From contig CAZCVP010000008.1 in assembly GCA_964501915.1 (NCBI GenBank), positions 1 to 64,000 of the forward strand: DNA of 64,000 bases, in the 5' to 3' direction. The position numbers and the translations under genes are program-made. Below, in pieces: positions 50,536-58,911 of this stretch (position 1 is the stretch's first letter; each line of letters begins with the position of its first letter). Below the pieces are notes generated by a model, which was not told the DNA's origin, searched no databases, and saw nothing but the letters and a program-made list of their open reading frames with translations. This DNA comes from CAYFPX01 sp964501915 (GTDB lineage: Bacteria; Myxococcota_A; UBA796; CAJQPC01).

Positions 50536-51599
50536 CCTCTCTCTGGCTCTTCGCGACGCTGCTCACCGTCTCGCCAGGCCTCGCCGACCCCGGCGCCGCC
50601 GAGGCCGCACCCGTGGTGGACATCCAGGGCTGGGACGCGGCCCGGTACAACGACCACCTCGTCAACGTGGAGTACCTGGCGGTCAAGCAGCTCGAGGCGA
50701 GCTTCCAGCTCGCCCTGTCGGCCCAGAGCCGCGAGGCCTTCGACGCCTGGCTGGTGCAGGCCCGGGCCAGGGTGGGCGAGACCCGAGCCCGCATGATCAG
50801 CTTCCCGCCCTTCGAGGGGGACCCGAGCCTGCGCGACGCGATCCTCGAAGGCTGGCACTGGCTCGCCAGGATGCTGGACGAGGTGATCCCGCAGATGTGG
50901 GCGACCATCGACAAGGAGCCACCGACCAACGCCGACCTGGTGGCGCTCGAAGGGCTCGCCCGCGAGCTGGAGGAGCGCGGCCAGGCCCTGGACGCGAACC
51001 TGCGGCAGGTCCAGCGGGTCTTCGCCGACAGCCACCGCCTGATCCTCCGCGAGGTCTACGAAGCGCCCTCCTTCGAAGCTCCCCGGCCCTTCGAGGCCCC
51101 CGGGCTGCCCCCCGAAGGGAGCCGACTGTCCGCCGACGTCCACGTGGCCCTGGCCATCGGCTACCAGAACGGGCTGCTGGCCACCCAGAACGGCATGATG
51201 GACGTCTTCAATGCCTTCATGGAGGCGACGAACGGGGACCCGGCGGACCTCGAAGCGAGCCGCCAGCAGATCCTGGCCCGGATCCAGGCCCACCTCCGGA
51301 CCGCCCGGGCCTACGAGGACTGGCAGAGCGACGCGAGCCTGGCCGAGGCGCTGGTGAGCTTCGGCGAGGTGCTCGAGACCGAGCTCGGAGCGCCCTCGGC
51401 CGAGTACACGGAGCTGATGACGAAGAAGCGCCTGAAGAAGTCCGACGTGGAGCGCATCAACGCCCTGGTCGAGGAGGGCGCCCGCTCCGTCGAGGCGGCC
51501 CTGGACGCCTTCGGCGTGGCTCTGGACGCCTTCCAGGACCGGTGGCGGATCAAGGCCTACGAGGCCTGGAAACAGAGCCTCGGTGCGCCACAGGAGTGA
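50532..51599 (+). CDS. Helical secreted protein coupled to the M16 gene
   Basis: A 355-residue protein with a signal (MTSLWLFATLLTVSPGLA) and an almost entirely alpha-helical, Ala/Glu/Arg-rich sequence without Cys. Predicted coiled-coil-like stretches occur (LEGLARELEERGQALDANLRQ and VERINALVEEGARSVEAAL). It starts inside the stop of the M16 gene (ATGA), so it is co-translated and may be a partner or substrate of that peptidase. No family is recognised. The sigma factor gene begins 64 bases later. Confidence 0.65.
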   Translation: MTSLWLFATLLTVSPGLADPGAAEAAPVVDIQGWDAARYNDHLVNVEYLAVKQLEASFQLALSAQSREAFDAWLVQARARVGETRARMISFPPFEGDPSLRDAILEGWHWLARMLDEVIPQMWATIDKEPPTNADLVALEGLARELEERGQALDANLRQVQRVFADSHRLILREVYEAPSFEAPRPFEAPGLPPEGSRLSADVHVALAIGYQNGLLATQNGMMDVFNAFMEATNGDPADLEASRQQILARIQAHLRTARAYEDWQSDASLAEALVSFGEVLETELGAPSAEYTELMTKKRLKKSDVERINALVEEGARSVEAALDAFGVALDAFQDRWRIKAYEAWKQSLGAPQE

Positions 51600-51627
51600 C
51601 CGCGCAAGAAAAATGCGACCGGGCGTT

Positions 51628-51656
51628 CCAACCTTTTCGGGCCCTCGAACCTCTTA
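51628..51656 (+). promoter_or_regulatory. Candidate ECF-type promoter upstream of the sigma gene
   Basis: CCAACCTTTT (51628-51637) resembles the AAC-containing -35 element of many ECF sigma promoters, with CTCTTA about 13-14 bases further downstream as a possible -10, a short spacing, right before the sigma ATG at 51664. The flanking region is AT-richer than its surroundings. It would make the sigma factor autoregulated; not tested. Confidence 0.35.
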
Positions 51657-51663
51657 GGGGTCC

Positions 51664-52218
51664 ATGCTCACCGCGATGCGACCCTCCCCCCGACCCGCCG
51701 GCACCGAGGACCTGGTCCTCCAGGCCCAGAGCGGCGATCGGGCGGCCTTCGAGCAGCTCTACCGGCGCAACGTCGGTCGCATCCACGCCCTCTGCCTGCG
51801 CATGGCCGGTGATCCGGTGGCGGCCGAAGAGCTGACCCAGGAGGTCTTTGTGAAGGCCTGGCGACGCCTGGGCACCTTCCGGGGCGACAGCGCCTTCTCC
51901 ACCTGGCTCCACGCCCTCGCCGTGCGGGAGGTCCTCGGCGACCGCCGCAGCAACCTGAGGCGCCTGAGCCGCGTGACGACCGTGCGCGACCCCGAGGCCT
52001 ACGCTCGGGGTGGACGCGGCGTGGCCGCCGCCACCGTGATCGACCTCGAGCGCTCGCTCTCCACGCTGCCGAGCCGCGCCCGCCAGGTGTTCGTGCTGCA
52101 CGACATCGAGGGCTATCGCCACCACGAGATCGCCACCCTGATGGGCACCAGCGAAGGAACCTCCAAGGGCCAGCTCCACCGGGCCCGCAAGCTGCTGCGA
52201 GAGGCACTGGGACGATGA
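51664..52218 (+). CDS. ECF-type RNA polymerase sigma factor
   Basis: A 184-residue sigma-70 family protein with region 2 (YRRNVGRIHALCLRMAGDPVAAEELTQEVFVKAWRRLGTF, showing the DxAEELTQEVF motif) and region 4 (LPSRARQVFVLHDIEGYRHHEIATLMGTSEGTSKGQLHRARKLL, a helix-turn-helix recognising the -35). No region 1.1 or 3, as usual for ECF. It starts at ATG 51664 preceded by GGGG and overlaps the anti-sigma gene by four bases (ATGA). An ATG at 51676 is the alternative start. Confidence 0.9.
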   Translation: MLTAMRPSPRPAGTEDLVLQAQSGDRAAFEQLYRRNVGRIHALCLRMAGDPVAAEELTQEVFVKAWRRLGTFRGDSAFSTWLHALAVREVLGDRRSNLRRLSRVTTVRDPEAYARGGRGVAAATVIDLERSLSTLPSRARQVFVLHDIEGYRHHEIATLMGTSEGTSKGQLHRARKLLREALGR

Positions 52219-52847
52219 CACAGGACCGCTACCTCCTCTGGATCGACGACTACGTCGACGGCTTGCTCGCCCCCGAGGACCTCCAGGGCTTCGAGCTCCA
52301 CCTCGAGAGCTGCGGCACCTGCCAGCACGCCCTCGCCGAGGCCCGCGCCCTCGCCGACCTGGCCGGCGAGCTGCCCGAGTCCGTCGCGCCGAGCCGCGAC
52401 CTCTGGCAGGACATCGACGCCCGCATCGCCCCCAAGCCGGTCACCCGGCTGCCCTGGGCCCGCCTGGCCCTCGCTGCCGTGGTGCTGATCGCCACCACGG
52501 CCGGCCTCACCTCCTGGCTCGTCCAGCCCCCCGAGACCGTCGCGGCGGCCGAGGCGCCCGTCGAGGCGCCCTCGATGCCCCTGGCCGCGACCGAGTGGGA
52601 GGCCCAGATGCAGGAGGCCACGACCGCCCTGAGCGAGGCCCTGGAGGCCCGCCGGGGTGAGCTGGACCCGGAGGCCGTGCGCATCGTCGAGGAGAACCTC
52701 GTCCTGATCGACCGGGCCATCCGCGAGTGCCACGAAGCCCTCGGCACCGACCCGGAGAACCCACGGGTCAAGGCGGCCCTGCTCGCGACCTGGCAGCGCA
52801 AGGTCGACCTGCTCGAGCTCGCCACCCGCATGCCCCGCGCATCCTGA
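52215..52847 (+). CDS. Anti-sigma factor with zf-HC2-like domain and one TM helix
   Basis: A 210-residue protein with an N-terminal HxxxCxxC motif (ELHLESCGTC at about 30-40), the zinc-binding anti-sigma domain pattern, followed by one transmembrane helix (LALAAVVLIATTAGLTSWL) and a periplasmic C-terminal helical region (EWEAQMQEATTALSEALEA, IVEENLVLIDRAIRECHEAL). It would bind the sigma factor in the cytoplasm until an envelope signal reaches the periplasmic part. The overlap with the sigma gene supports the pairing. DUF4097 gene follows by 24 bases. Confidence 0.85.
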   Translation: MTQDRYLLWIDDYVDGLLAPEDLQGFELHLESCGTCQHALAEARALADLAGELPESVAPSRDLWQDIDARIAPKPVTRLPWARLALAAVVLIATTAGLTSWLVQPPETVAAAEAPVEAPSMPLAATEWEAQMQEATTALSEALEARRGELDPEAVRIVEENLVLIDRAIRECHEALGTDPENPRVKAALLATWQRKVDLLELATRMPRAS

Positions 52848-52871
52848 ACCGCGCCCCCGCGTGGAGGTCCC

Positions 52872-53705
52872 ATGACCATCCTGACCCTCATCGCCCTCTC
52901 CGCCGCTCACGCCGATGCCGTCGACCTGACCGTCGAGGCCGCCCGGGACGCCACCCTCGACATCGACATCGCCTGCGGCACCGTCGAGGTCGTCGGCACC
53001 GGCAAGCCGCTGGTGCACGTGACCGGCCAGGCCACGGGCCTGGAGCTCGACGGGGGTGCCCACCGGGTCGGGATCTCCGCGGTCGACTACGACAACGACG
53101 ACTGTCCACGCCTGCACATCGAGGCCCCCTCGGGGGCCACGGTGCGCTTCGAGGGTCGCAGCACCGATGCCTCGATCAAGAACCTCACGGGCCGGGTGGA
53201 CGTGGAGGTCATCTCCGGCGACATCCGGATCGCCGGCACGCCGGAGGCCGTGGACGTCGAGGCGATCTCCGGCACGGTGCACCTCCGCGGTCCGATGCCG
53301 CGCGTCGACGTGGAGACCGTGTCCGGCGACGTGACCGTCGAGGAGCCGGCGGGCCGCCTCACGCTGGAGTCGGTGAGCGGCGACATCTCGATCTCCGGCG
53401 GCAAGGTGGCGATGCTCGACGTCGAGGCCGTCTCCGGGGACATCTCGCTCAGCACAGCCTTCGTGGCCTCGGTCGCCGTCGACGTCTCGACCCACAGCGG
53501 TCGCCTGGACGTCGTCCTGCCCAAGGGTGTCCAGGGCGCCTTCGAGCTCAGCACCCACAGCGGCGACCTCGAGGGCGACCTGCCCACCCCCGTGGAGCGT
53601 CCCCAGTACGGTCCCGGCGCGAGCTGCAGCTTCGCGCTCGGCACCTCCGACGCTCGCTTCTCCCTGGAGACCTTCAGCGGAAACATCCGCGTCTCCGGAC
53701 CCTGA
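52872..53705 (+). CDS. DUF4097-type beta-repeat secreted protein
   Basis: A 277-residue protein with a short signal (MTILTLIALSAAHA) and about eight right-handed beta-helix-like repeats of the DUF4097/LiaG type: VDVEVISGDIRIAG, VDVEAISGTVHLRG, VDVETVSGDVTVEE, LTLESVSGDISISG, VDVSTHSGRLDVVL. These occur in extracytoplasmic proteins that often sit with ECF sigma/anti-sigma pairs, suggesting a cell-envelope stress output or sensor. GGAGG precedes ATG 52872. It lies between the anti-sigma and the DUF5916 gene, likely co-transcribed. Confidence 0.8.
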   Translation: MTILTLIALSAAHADAVDLTVEAARDATLDIDIACGTVEVVGTGKPLVHVTGQATGLELDGGAHRVGISAVDYDNDDCPRLHIEAPSGATVRFEGRSTDASIKNLTGRVDVEVISGDIRIAGTPEAVDVEAISGTVHLRGPMPRVDVETVSGDVTVEEPAGRLTLESVSGDISISGGKVAMLDVEAVSGDISLSTAFVASVAVDVSTHSGRLDVVLPKGVQGAFELSTHSGDLEGDLPTPVERPQYGPGASCSFALGTSDARFSLETFSGNIRVSGP

Positions 53706-53759
53706 GCGTCCCCATCCCCTCACCCGACGGGGGCCCCGCGCCCCCGGCTGGAGTCCTCT

Positions 53760-55847
53760 GTGCCCGTTCCTCTGCTCGATCTCGACATCCCCCACCTCGA
53801 AGAGGCCCGGATCCGCATCGACGCCGAGGCCAGCGATCCGGCCTGGCAGTCCGCCCTGGTGATCGAGGACTTCACGACCTTCGATCCGACCCCAGGCGCC
53901 GAGCCCCTCGGCCGGACCCTGGTGCGCCTGGTCTCCGACCCGACCGCGCTCTACGTCCACGTGACGGCGCTGGACCCCGAGCCGGAGCGGATCCGGGCCC
54001 GCGTGGGGCGCCGGGACACCCGCTGGGCCGACGACTTCGTCGGCCTCTACCTCGACCCGGCCGGCGAAGGACAGCGGGCCTGGCTGTTCGCGACCAACGC
54101 CCTTGGGGCCCAGATGGACGGCATCCGCATGGAGGCCTCGGGACAGGACGACGTGACCTGGGACGGTCTCTGGGCCTCCCAGGGTCGCCGGACCGCCGAG
54201 GGCTACGAGGTGGAGCTCGCCATTCCCTGGCGCACCGTGCGCCACCCCGCGAGCTGCGAGCAGCTCGGGCTGATGTTCTTCCGCAACATCCCCCGGACCG
54301 GCGAGAAGAGCGCCTGGCCGGTCCTGGACCCGGCGGTCCAGGGCATCCTCGTCCAGGAGGCCCTCGTCGGTGGACCGGGGCCGCTGCCCACCTCGGCGGG
54401 CCTGGACGTGATCGGCGAGCTGGCCTTCGGCTGGACCGACAGCGGCGCCGCCAACCACCGGCTCGGCTACAGCGGCGTCTTCCCCGGCCTCACCCTGCGC
54501 TATGCGCCGGGCCCGTCGACCGCCTTCGGCCTGGCCCTGAACCCCGACTTCAGCCAGGTCGAGAGCGACGGGGCCGTGATCGACGTGAACCGGCGCCACG
54601 CCCTCTACTACGACGAGAAGCGGCCCTTCTTCCAGGAGGGACGGGAGTGGTTCGACCACCCCTTCGGGGAGCTGGTCTACACCCGCTCGATGGTCAGCCC
54701 CATCGTCGGCGTGCGAGCGACGACCGAGCAGGGAGACTGGGCCGTGGCCGGCATCGCCGTGCTCGACAACGACCCCGCGCCGTCGGTCTCCGAGGGTGGT
54801 GGCTGGTCGGAGGAGGACCTCGACGGCCACCGAGCGGCCGAGACGGTGCTGCGGGCCCGCCAGCAGGTCGGCGCCGACGGACACGTCGGTGTCATCGCCA
54901 CCGACCGGAGCGTGCTGGGCAGCGAGCTGTCGAACCGGGTCATCGGCGTCGACGGCCGGGTGCGCCTGACCGACCAGTTGGTGGTCGACGGCTCGGCACT
55001 GGCTTCGAGCACCGTGATCTCCGAGGGCGAGGACCTCGTCGTCGGGCCCGCCGGGTCCGGGCGCATCGCCTTCAACGACGAGCGCTTCAGCGCCGGGACC
55101 TCGCTGCGGGCCGTGAGCCCCGGCTTCCGCGCCGAGAACGGCTTCGTGACGACCGCCGACCGCATCGGGGGCGGCTCCTGGGCCGGCGTGACCCTGCGAC
55201 CCGGGTGGAGCTGGCTGCCCCGCGTCTCGTTCTACCCGGTCAACACCTGGTACGGGTGGTCCACCCAGGGGGATCTCCGCGACGTGGGCTGGATGCCCAA
55301 CCTCTCCCTGCGCTTCGGCAACGGGGCCTGGGCCTGGGCCGGCTACAAGGAGGCTGGCGAGGTCTACCAGGGCAAGTGGCTGCCTTCGCGGCGCCTGGTG
55401 CTCGAGGCCGGCGGAGCCTGGACGAGCTGGCTGGAGGCCAGCGCCGGTGTCGGCACGGGCACGGCGCCCTGGTACGACGAGACCGCTCCCGCGACCGGGA
55501 CCCGGCACGGGGTCTGGGCCGACGTGACGGTCCAGCCACATCCCATGGCCTCGGTGAGCCTGTCCGGCAGCTGGGAGCGCTTCGACCTCCGAGGCGAGAC
55601 CGCCTACGCCGGCTGGGTGGGGCGGGCCCGGCTGGACCTCTTCGCCACGCCGACCCTGTCCACGCGCTGGATCGTCGACCTGAGCACCTTCGACGGGAGC
55701 CGCTCGGCCGAAGGCCTGGTGGCCTGGGAGCGCTCACCCGGCCGGGCGCTCTACCTGGGCGGTCGGGTGGACCCACCGGGCCAGGGCGAAGACGGTGCGC
55801 TCGCCTGGCAGGTCCAGGCCAAGGCCTCCTGGACATGGGCCCGCTGA
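53760..55847 (+). CDS. DUF5916-type outer-membrane protein with CBM9-like N-terminal domain
   Basis: A 695-residue protein: an N-terminal CBM9/DOMON-like beta-sandwich (about 20-200; WADDFVGLYLDPAGEG, LPWRTVR-like PWRTVRHP), then the DUF5916 region with NPDFSQVESDGAVIDVNRRHAL and YYDEKRPFFQEGREWF, and a barrel-like C-terminus with long repeats of aromatic-ended strands. No conventional signal peptide is visible at the chosen GTG start (53760), so the true start may differ. The family is mostly uncharacterised and thought to lie in the outer membrane. Fourth member of the sigma-factor group. Confidence 0.78.
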   Translation: MPVPLLDLDIPHLEEARIRIDAEASDPAWQSALVIEDFTTFDPTPGAEPLGRTLVRLVSDPTALYVHVTALDPEPERIRARVGRRDTRWADDFVGLYLDPAGEGQRAWLFATNALGAQMDGIRMEASGQDDVTWDGLWASQGRRTAEGYEVELAIPWRTVRHPASCEQLGLMFFRNIPRTGEKSAWPVLDPAVQGILVQEALVGGPGPLPTSAGLDVIGELAFGWTDSGAANHRLGYSGVFPGLTLRYAPGPSTAFGLALNPDFSQVESDGAVIDVNRRHALYYDEKRPFFQEGREWFDHPFGELVYTRSMVSPIVGVRATTEQGDWAVAGIAVLDNDPAPSVSEGGGWSEEDLDGHRAAETVLRARQQVGADGHVGVIATDRSVLGSELSNRVIGVDGRVRLTDQLVVDGSALASSTVISEGEDLVVGPAGSGRIAFNDERFSAGTSLRAVSPGFRAENGFVTTADRIGGGSWAGVTLRPGWSWLPRVSFYPVNTWYGWSTQGDLRDVGWMPNLSLRFGNGAWAWAGYKEAGEVYQGKWLPSRRLVLEAGGAWTSWLEASAGVGTGTAPWYDETAPATGTRHGVWADVTVQPHPMASVSLSGSWERFDLRGETAYAGWVGRARLDLFATPTLSTRWIVDLSTFDGSRSAEGLVAWERSPGRALYLGGRVDPPGQGEDGALAWQVQAKASWTWAR

Positions 55848-55896
55848 AGTGGAGCTGCTGCCGGCACCGCCGACCCCGCGACGCTAAGCAGCCGCG

Positions 55897-56943
55897 GTGA
55901 GATGGGACTGTCAGATGTGCTCCCTGTGCTGCCGTCTCTTCGAGCTCGGGCCCGTCGAGCCGGAGATCGTCGAGGGGCTGCGCGGCCTCGACATCGCCGG
56001 GAGCTGGCCACCGGCGGCGGACGGCTGGCTGCTGCAGACACCTCGGGGGGCCTTCTTCGAGAAGCGGCACGGCTCCTGCGTCTTCTTGCGACAGGATGGC
56101 CGCTGCGCGATCCACGCGCTGCACGGCGCCGCCGCCAAGCCAGCGTTCTGCCGGACCTTCCCGATCACCCTCGTCGACCAGCCCGGGGGCTCGGCGGTCG
56201 CCGTGCGCGAGGACTGCGGCGGAGTGTGGCAGTCCTTCGAGCACGGCACCCCGCTCGAGCAGTCCCTGGCCGCGCTCCCCGACGCAGCTCCCCGCCTGTC
56301 CTTCGCGCCCCAGGCCGTGGGCGTGCTGCCGGGGGTCGGCGTGTCGGTCCAGGACTGGCTCGCCCTGGAGGACCACCTGGTCGGCCTCATCGAGCCGGAG
56401 GCCGACCCGCGCGACAACATCGCGACCCTGCGCGACGCTCTCTTCCAGGCGCTTCGTCGCACGCCACCGCCGCCCGACGCCGAGGTCTTTCAGCAGGTCC
56501 TCACCGGCATCACGCGAGGCCTGCACGCCAACGTGGCCACCAGACCGGTGCCCGAGCCCGCGTCGGCCTTTCCCGCTCGCTTCCTGGGCCGCATCCGCGA
56601 TGGCCTGACCGCCGCGCTGCCACGCCTCGGGAGCCCGGAGGCCCTCGACGACGCCAGCCGCCGCTACCTGGCCCTGTTGCTCGGCCAGAGTCTGCGCGGC
56701 AAGGCCTTCCAGTCTCACGGCCACGTCACCGCCGCCCTCGGCGCCTGGCTGCTGGGCACCGAGCTGGCCCGGGCCCGCTGTGCGAGCGGTCGCCTCCCGG
56801 ACCTGGCCCCCTGGCACGTCTACTGGTCACGGTTCGCGCTCAACGCCAGCGTGCGCGCCGCCCTGCGCGACAACGACAACGCCCTCGTCGGCCTGCTGCT
56901 CCACGTCGAGAACCCCGCGCGGCGGGTGCCCGACGTCGGATAG
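55897..56943 (+). CDS. YkgJ-type cysteine-cluster protein
   Basis: A 348-residue protein starting (GTG 55897) with the YkgJ family motif CQMCSLCC (metal-binding Cys cluster), then GRCAIHALHGAAAKPAFCRTFP further on, giving a second Cys site; the family binds zinc or an iron-sulfur cluster. The remaining ~230 residues are helical and Arg/Leu-rich without a known domain. Function unknown; family members have been linked to Fe-S cluster or metal handling. It is followed nine bases later by the FG-GAP lipoprotein gene on the same strand. Confidence 0.78.
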   Translation: MRWDCQMCSLCCRLFELGPVEPEIVEGLRGLDIAGSWPPAADGWLLQTPRGAFFEKRHGSCVFLRQDGRCAIHALHGAAAKPAFCRTFPITLVDQPGGSAVAVREDCGGVWQSFEHGTPLEQSLAALPDAAPRLSFAPQAVGVLPGVGVSVQDWLALEDHLVGLIEPEADPRDNIATLRDALFQALRRTPPPPDAEVFQQVLTGITRGLHANVATRPVPEPASAFPARFLGRIRDGLTAALPRLGSPEALDDASRRYLALLLGQSLRGKAFQSHGHVTAALGAWLLGTELARARCASGRLPDLAPWHVYWSRFALNASVRAALRDNDNALVGLLLHVENPARRVPDVG

Positions 56944-56952
56944 GTTGCCGCG

Positions 56953-58501
56953 ATGTTCAGCGCTCCTCTCCTGCTGCTGCCGCTGCTCGGCTGCGACACG
57001 ACCTCCGCGGTCGACACCGGGGCCCGCTACCAGGGACACGCGATCCGCGCCGACTCCTTCATCCAGGTCCGGGGAGACAGCGACGGCGAGCTCGCCGGCT
57101 CCTCCGTCGGTGGCGGTGGCGATCTCGACGGCGACGGCATCGCCGACTTCGCCGTCGGCGCCTACCTCAGCAACGTCAAGCAAGACCTCGACGGGAGGGC
57201 CTGCATCTTCCTGGGCCCGATCACCGAGAACACCACCCTCACGGAGTCCGAGCGCTGCCTCAAGGGGCCCTCGAGCGACGACTACCTGGGGCGGGACGTG
57301 GAGGACCTCGGTGACCTGGACGGCGACGGCCTGTCCGAGCTGGGCGTCGGCTCCGTCCACGACGACGAGGGGGGGCCCAACGCCGGCACGGTCGTCGTGC
57401 TCTGGGGGACGCCGGTGCTGGCCGGTGCGCCGCTCACCCAGGTGTGGGGCACGCGGGCCGGCGGCCACCTGGGCATGGACATCGAGGCCTGGCCCGCCGA
57501 CCCGCCGGGCTTCGTCGTCGGCGCCCACGAGCTGCTCGACGACCGCTGGGACGGTGGCGAGCTCCGGGGCGAAGGGGGGGCCTACGTGATCCACGGCGAC
57601 CTCGCCCAGGCGAACCAGTTCGTGGACGCCGTCTCCACCCGCTACGTGGGCGAGCACTGGGACGATCGCGCCGGGGTCTCCGTGGAGGTCCCCGGCGACG
57701 TCGACGGCGACGGCATGCCCGACATCGTGGTCGGCGCCTCGGAGGCCCGGGCGCCCGACTCCGAAGACCAGGTGGGCGCCATCTACCTGGTCGTCGGCCC
57801 CCACGAGGCGGAGCAGAGCCTCTCCGACGCCGAGGCCATCGTCCGGGGCACCGGTGCCGGGGAGTGGTTCGGCTGGGCCATCGCCGGTGTCGGGGACGCC
57901 GACGGCGACGGCACACCGGACGTGGCCACCTCGGCCTTCAAGTCCGGCGCCAACGGCGACGACGCCGGAGCCGTGGTGATCTTGTCGGGGGCCGCGCGGC
58001 TGGGGGGGGCGGGGCCCGCGCCCCGCGCAACCCAGCTCGGCGGGGGGCCCCCCGGGCGCCCCCCCGCCGGCCCCCCCGCCCCCCGACGCCGGAGCCGTCT
58101 TCATCTTCTCGGGGGCCTCGCTGCTGGAGGAGGCGGAGCCCGAGCCCCTCGCAACCCTGCTCGGCGGAGCGCCGGGCGACAAGGCGGGCGAGGTCCTGGA
58201 GTCCGGTCGCGACCTGAAGGGGGACGGGGCCCTGGAGCTGCTCATCGGCGCACCGACGGCGAGCCACCGGGCGGTCTGGGGAGGGGCACTCTACGCCGTC
58301 CGCGGTCCCTTCGAGGGCACCCGCGCTCTCGACGCCGACGACCCCCACGTGATCGGGACCCAGGAGATGGCCTTCGCCGGCTCCGCGGCCGCAGCGGTGG
58401 GCGACGTCACGGGCGACGGGGAGCCGGATCTGCTCCTCGGCGTGATGGGCGCCAAGGCCAACACCGGCATGGCCGTCATCGCGGACGGGCTCACGCCATG
58501 A
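56953..58501 (+). CDS. FG-GAP repeat lipoprotein, interrupted by a 124-base duplication
   Basis: Starts MFSAPLLLLPLLGC (lipobox) and reads through five or six FG-GAP blades with DLDGDGIADFAVGA, DLDGDGLSELGVGS and DVDGDGMPDIVVGA loops until base 57960. Sequence 57961-58084 is a degraded duplicate of 58085-58190; removing these 124 bases rejoins GDD with DAGAVFIFSGASLLEEAEPE and continues in frame to a TGA at 58499-58501, giving 474 residues with a final GDVTGDGEPDLLLGVM blade. The gene was thus probably intact in the organism. The stop overlaps the next ATG (ATGA). Likely a calcium-binding surface propeller. Confidence 0.7.
57961..58084 (+). repeat. 124-base corrupted tandem duplication (probable assembly artefact)
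   Basis: 57961-58066 repeats 58085-58190 with about 14 differences, nearly all to G; the start of the second copy (58066-58084) repeats 57943-57960 with differences nearly all to C. That is the pattern expected where two error-laden read ends were joined. Confidence 0.7.
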
Positions 58502-58905
58502 TCGGCTGGATCTGGCTCGCCTGTCTCGCTCCGAGCTCGGACGACACCGACACCGGGACCGCGGTCGACTCCTTCGGTCCCCTGAGCCACGTCGAGCACA
58601 TCCAGCCGATCTGGTCCGAGACCTGCCTGGAGGCCGGCTGCCACGACCGGGCACAGGGTCGGGTGGTCGTGCTGGACCCGGTGGAGGCGTTCGACAACCT
58701 GGTCGACCACGCCTCCGACCAGTTTCCTCTCTTCGACCTGGTCGAGCCCGGCAACCCGGACGGGTCCTACCTGCTCCACAAGCTGGCCGGGACCCACACC
58801 GACGTGGGCGGCATGGGACGCCAGATGCCGGCGAACCTCGATCCGCTGTCCGAGGACCTCCAGGCCATGGTGCGGGCCTGGGTCCTCCAGGGCGCCCCAC
58901 CCTGA
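58498..58905 (+). CDS. Small c-type-cytochrome-like lipoprotein
   Basis: A 135-residue protein with a very short signal (MIGWIWLAC, Cys9), then one CxxxxCH motif (CLEAGCHD, about residue 44), and a region resembling planctomycete-type cytochrome C domains (VVVLDPVEAFDNLVDHASD ... SYLLHKLAGTHTDVGGMGRQMP) where the distal Met is in GGMGRQMP. The heme motif has four rather than two residues between the Cys, so heme attachment is uncertain. Starts inside the stop of the FG-GAP gene. Converges with the ArsR-rhodanese gene after six bases. Confidence 0.7.
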   Translation: MIGWIWLACLAPSSDDTDTGTAVDSFGPLSHVEHIQPIWSETCLEAGCHDRAQGRVVVLDPVEAFDNLVDHASDQFPLFDLVEPGNPDGSYLLHKLAGTHTDVGGMGRQMPANLDPLSEDLQAMVRAWVLQGAPP

Positions 58906-58911
58906 CTCGAC

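Noticed and set aside
52113..55541. A 1142-residue open frame on the minus strand
   Set aside because: Antisense to the anti-sigma, DUF4097 and DUF5916 genes, which have recognisable motifs; the long frame is a product of low stop-codon density at high GC.
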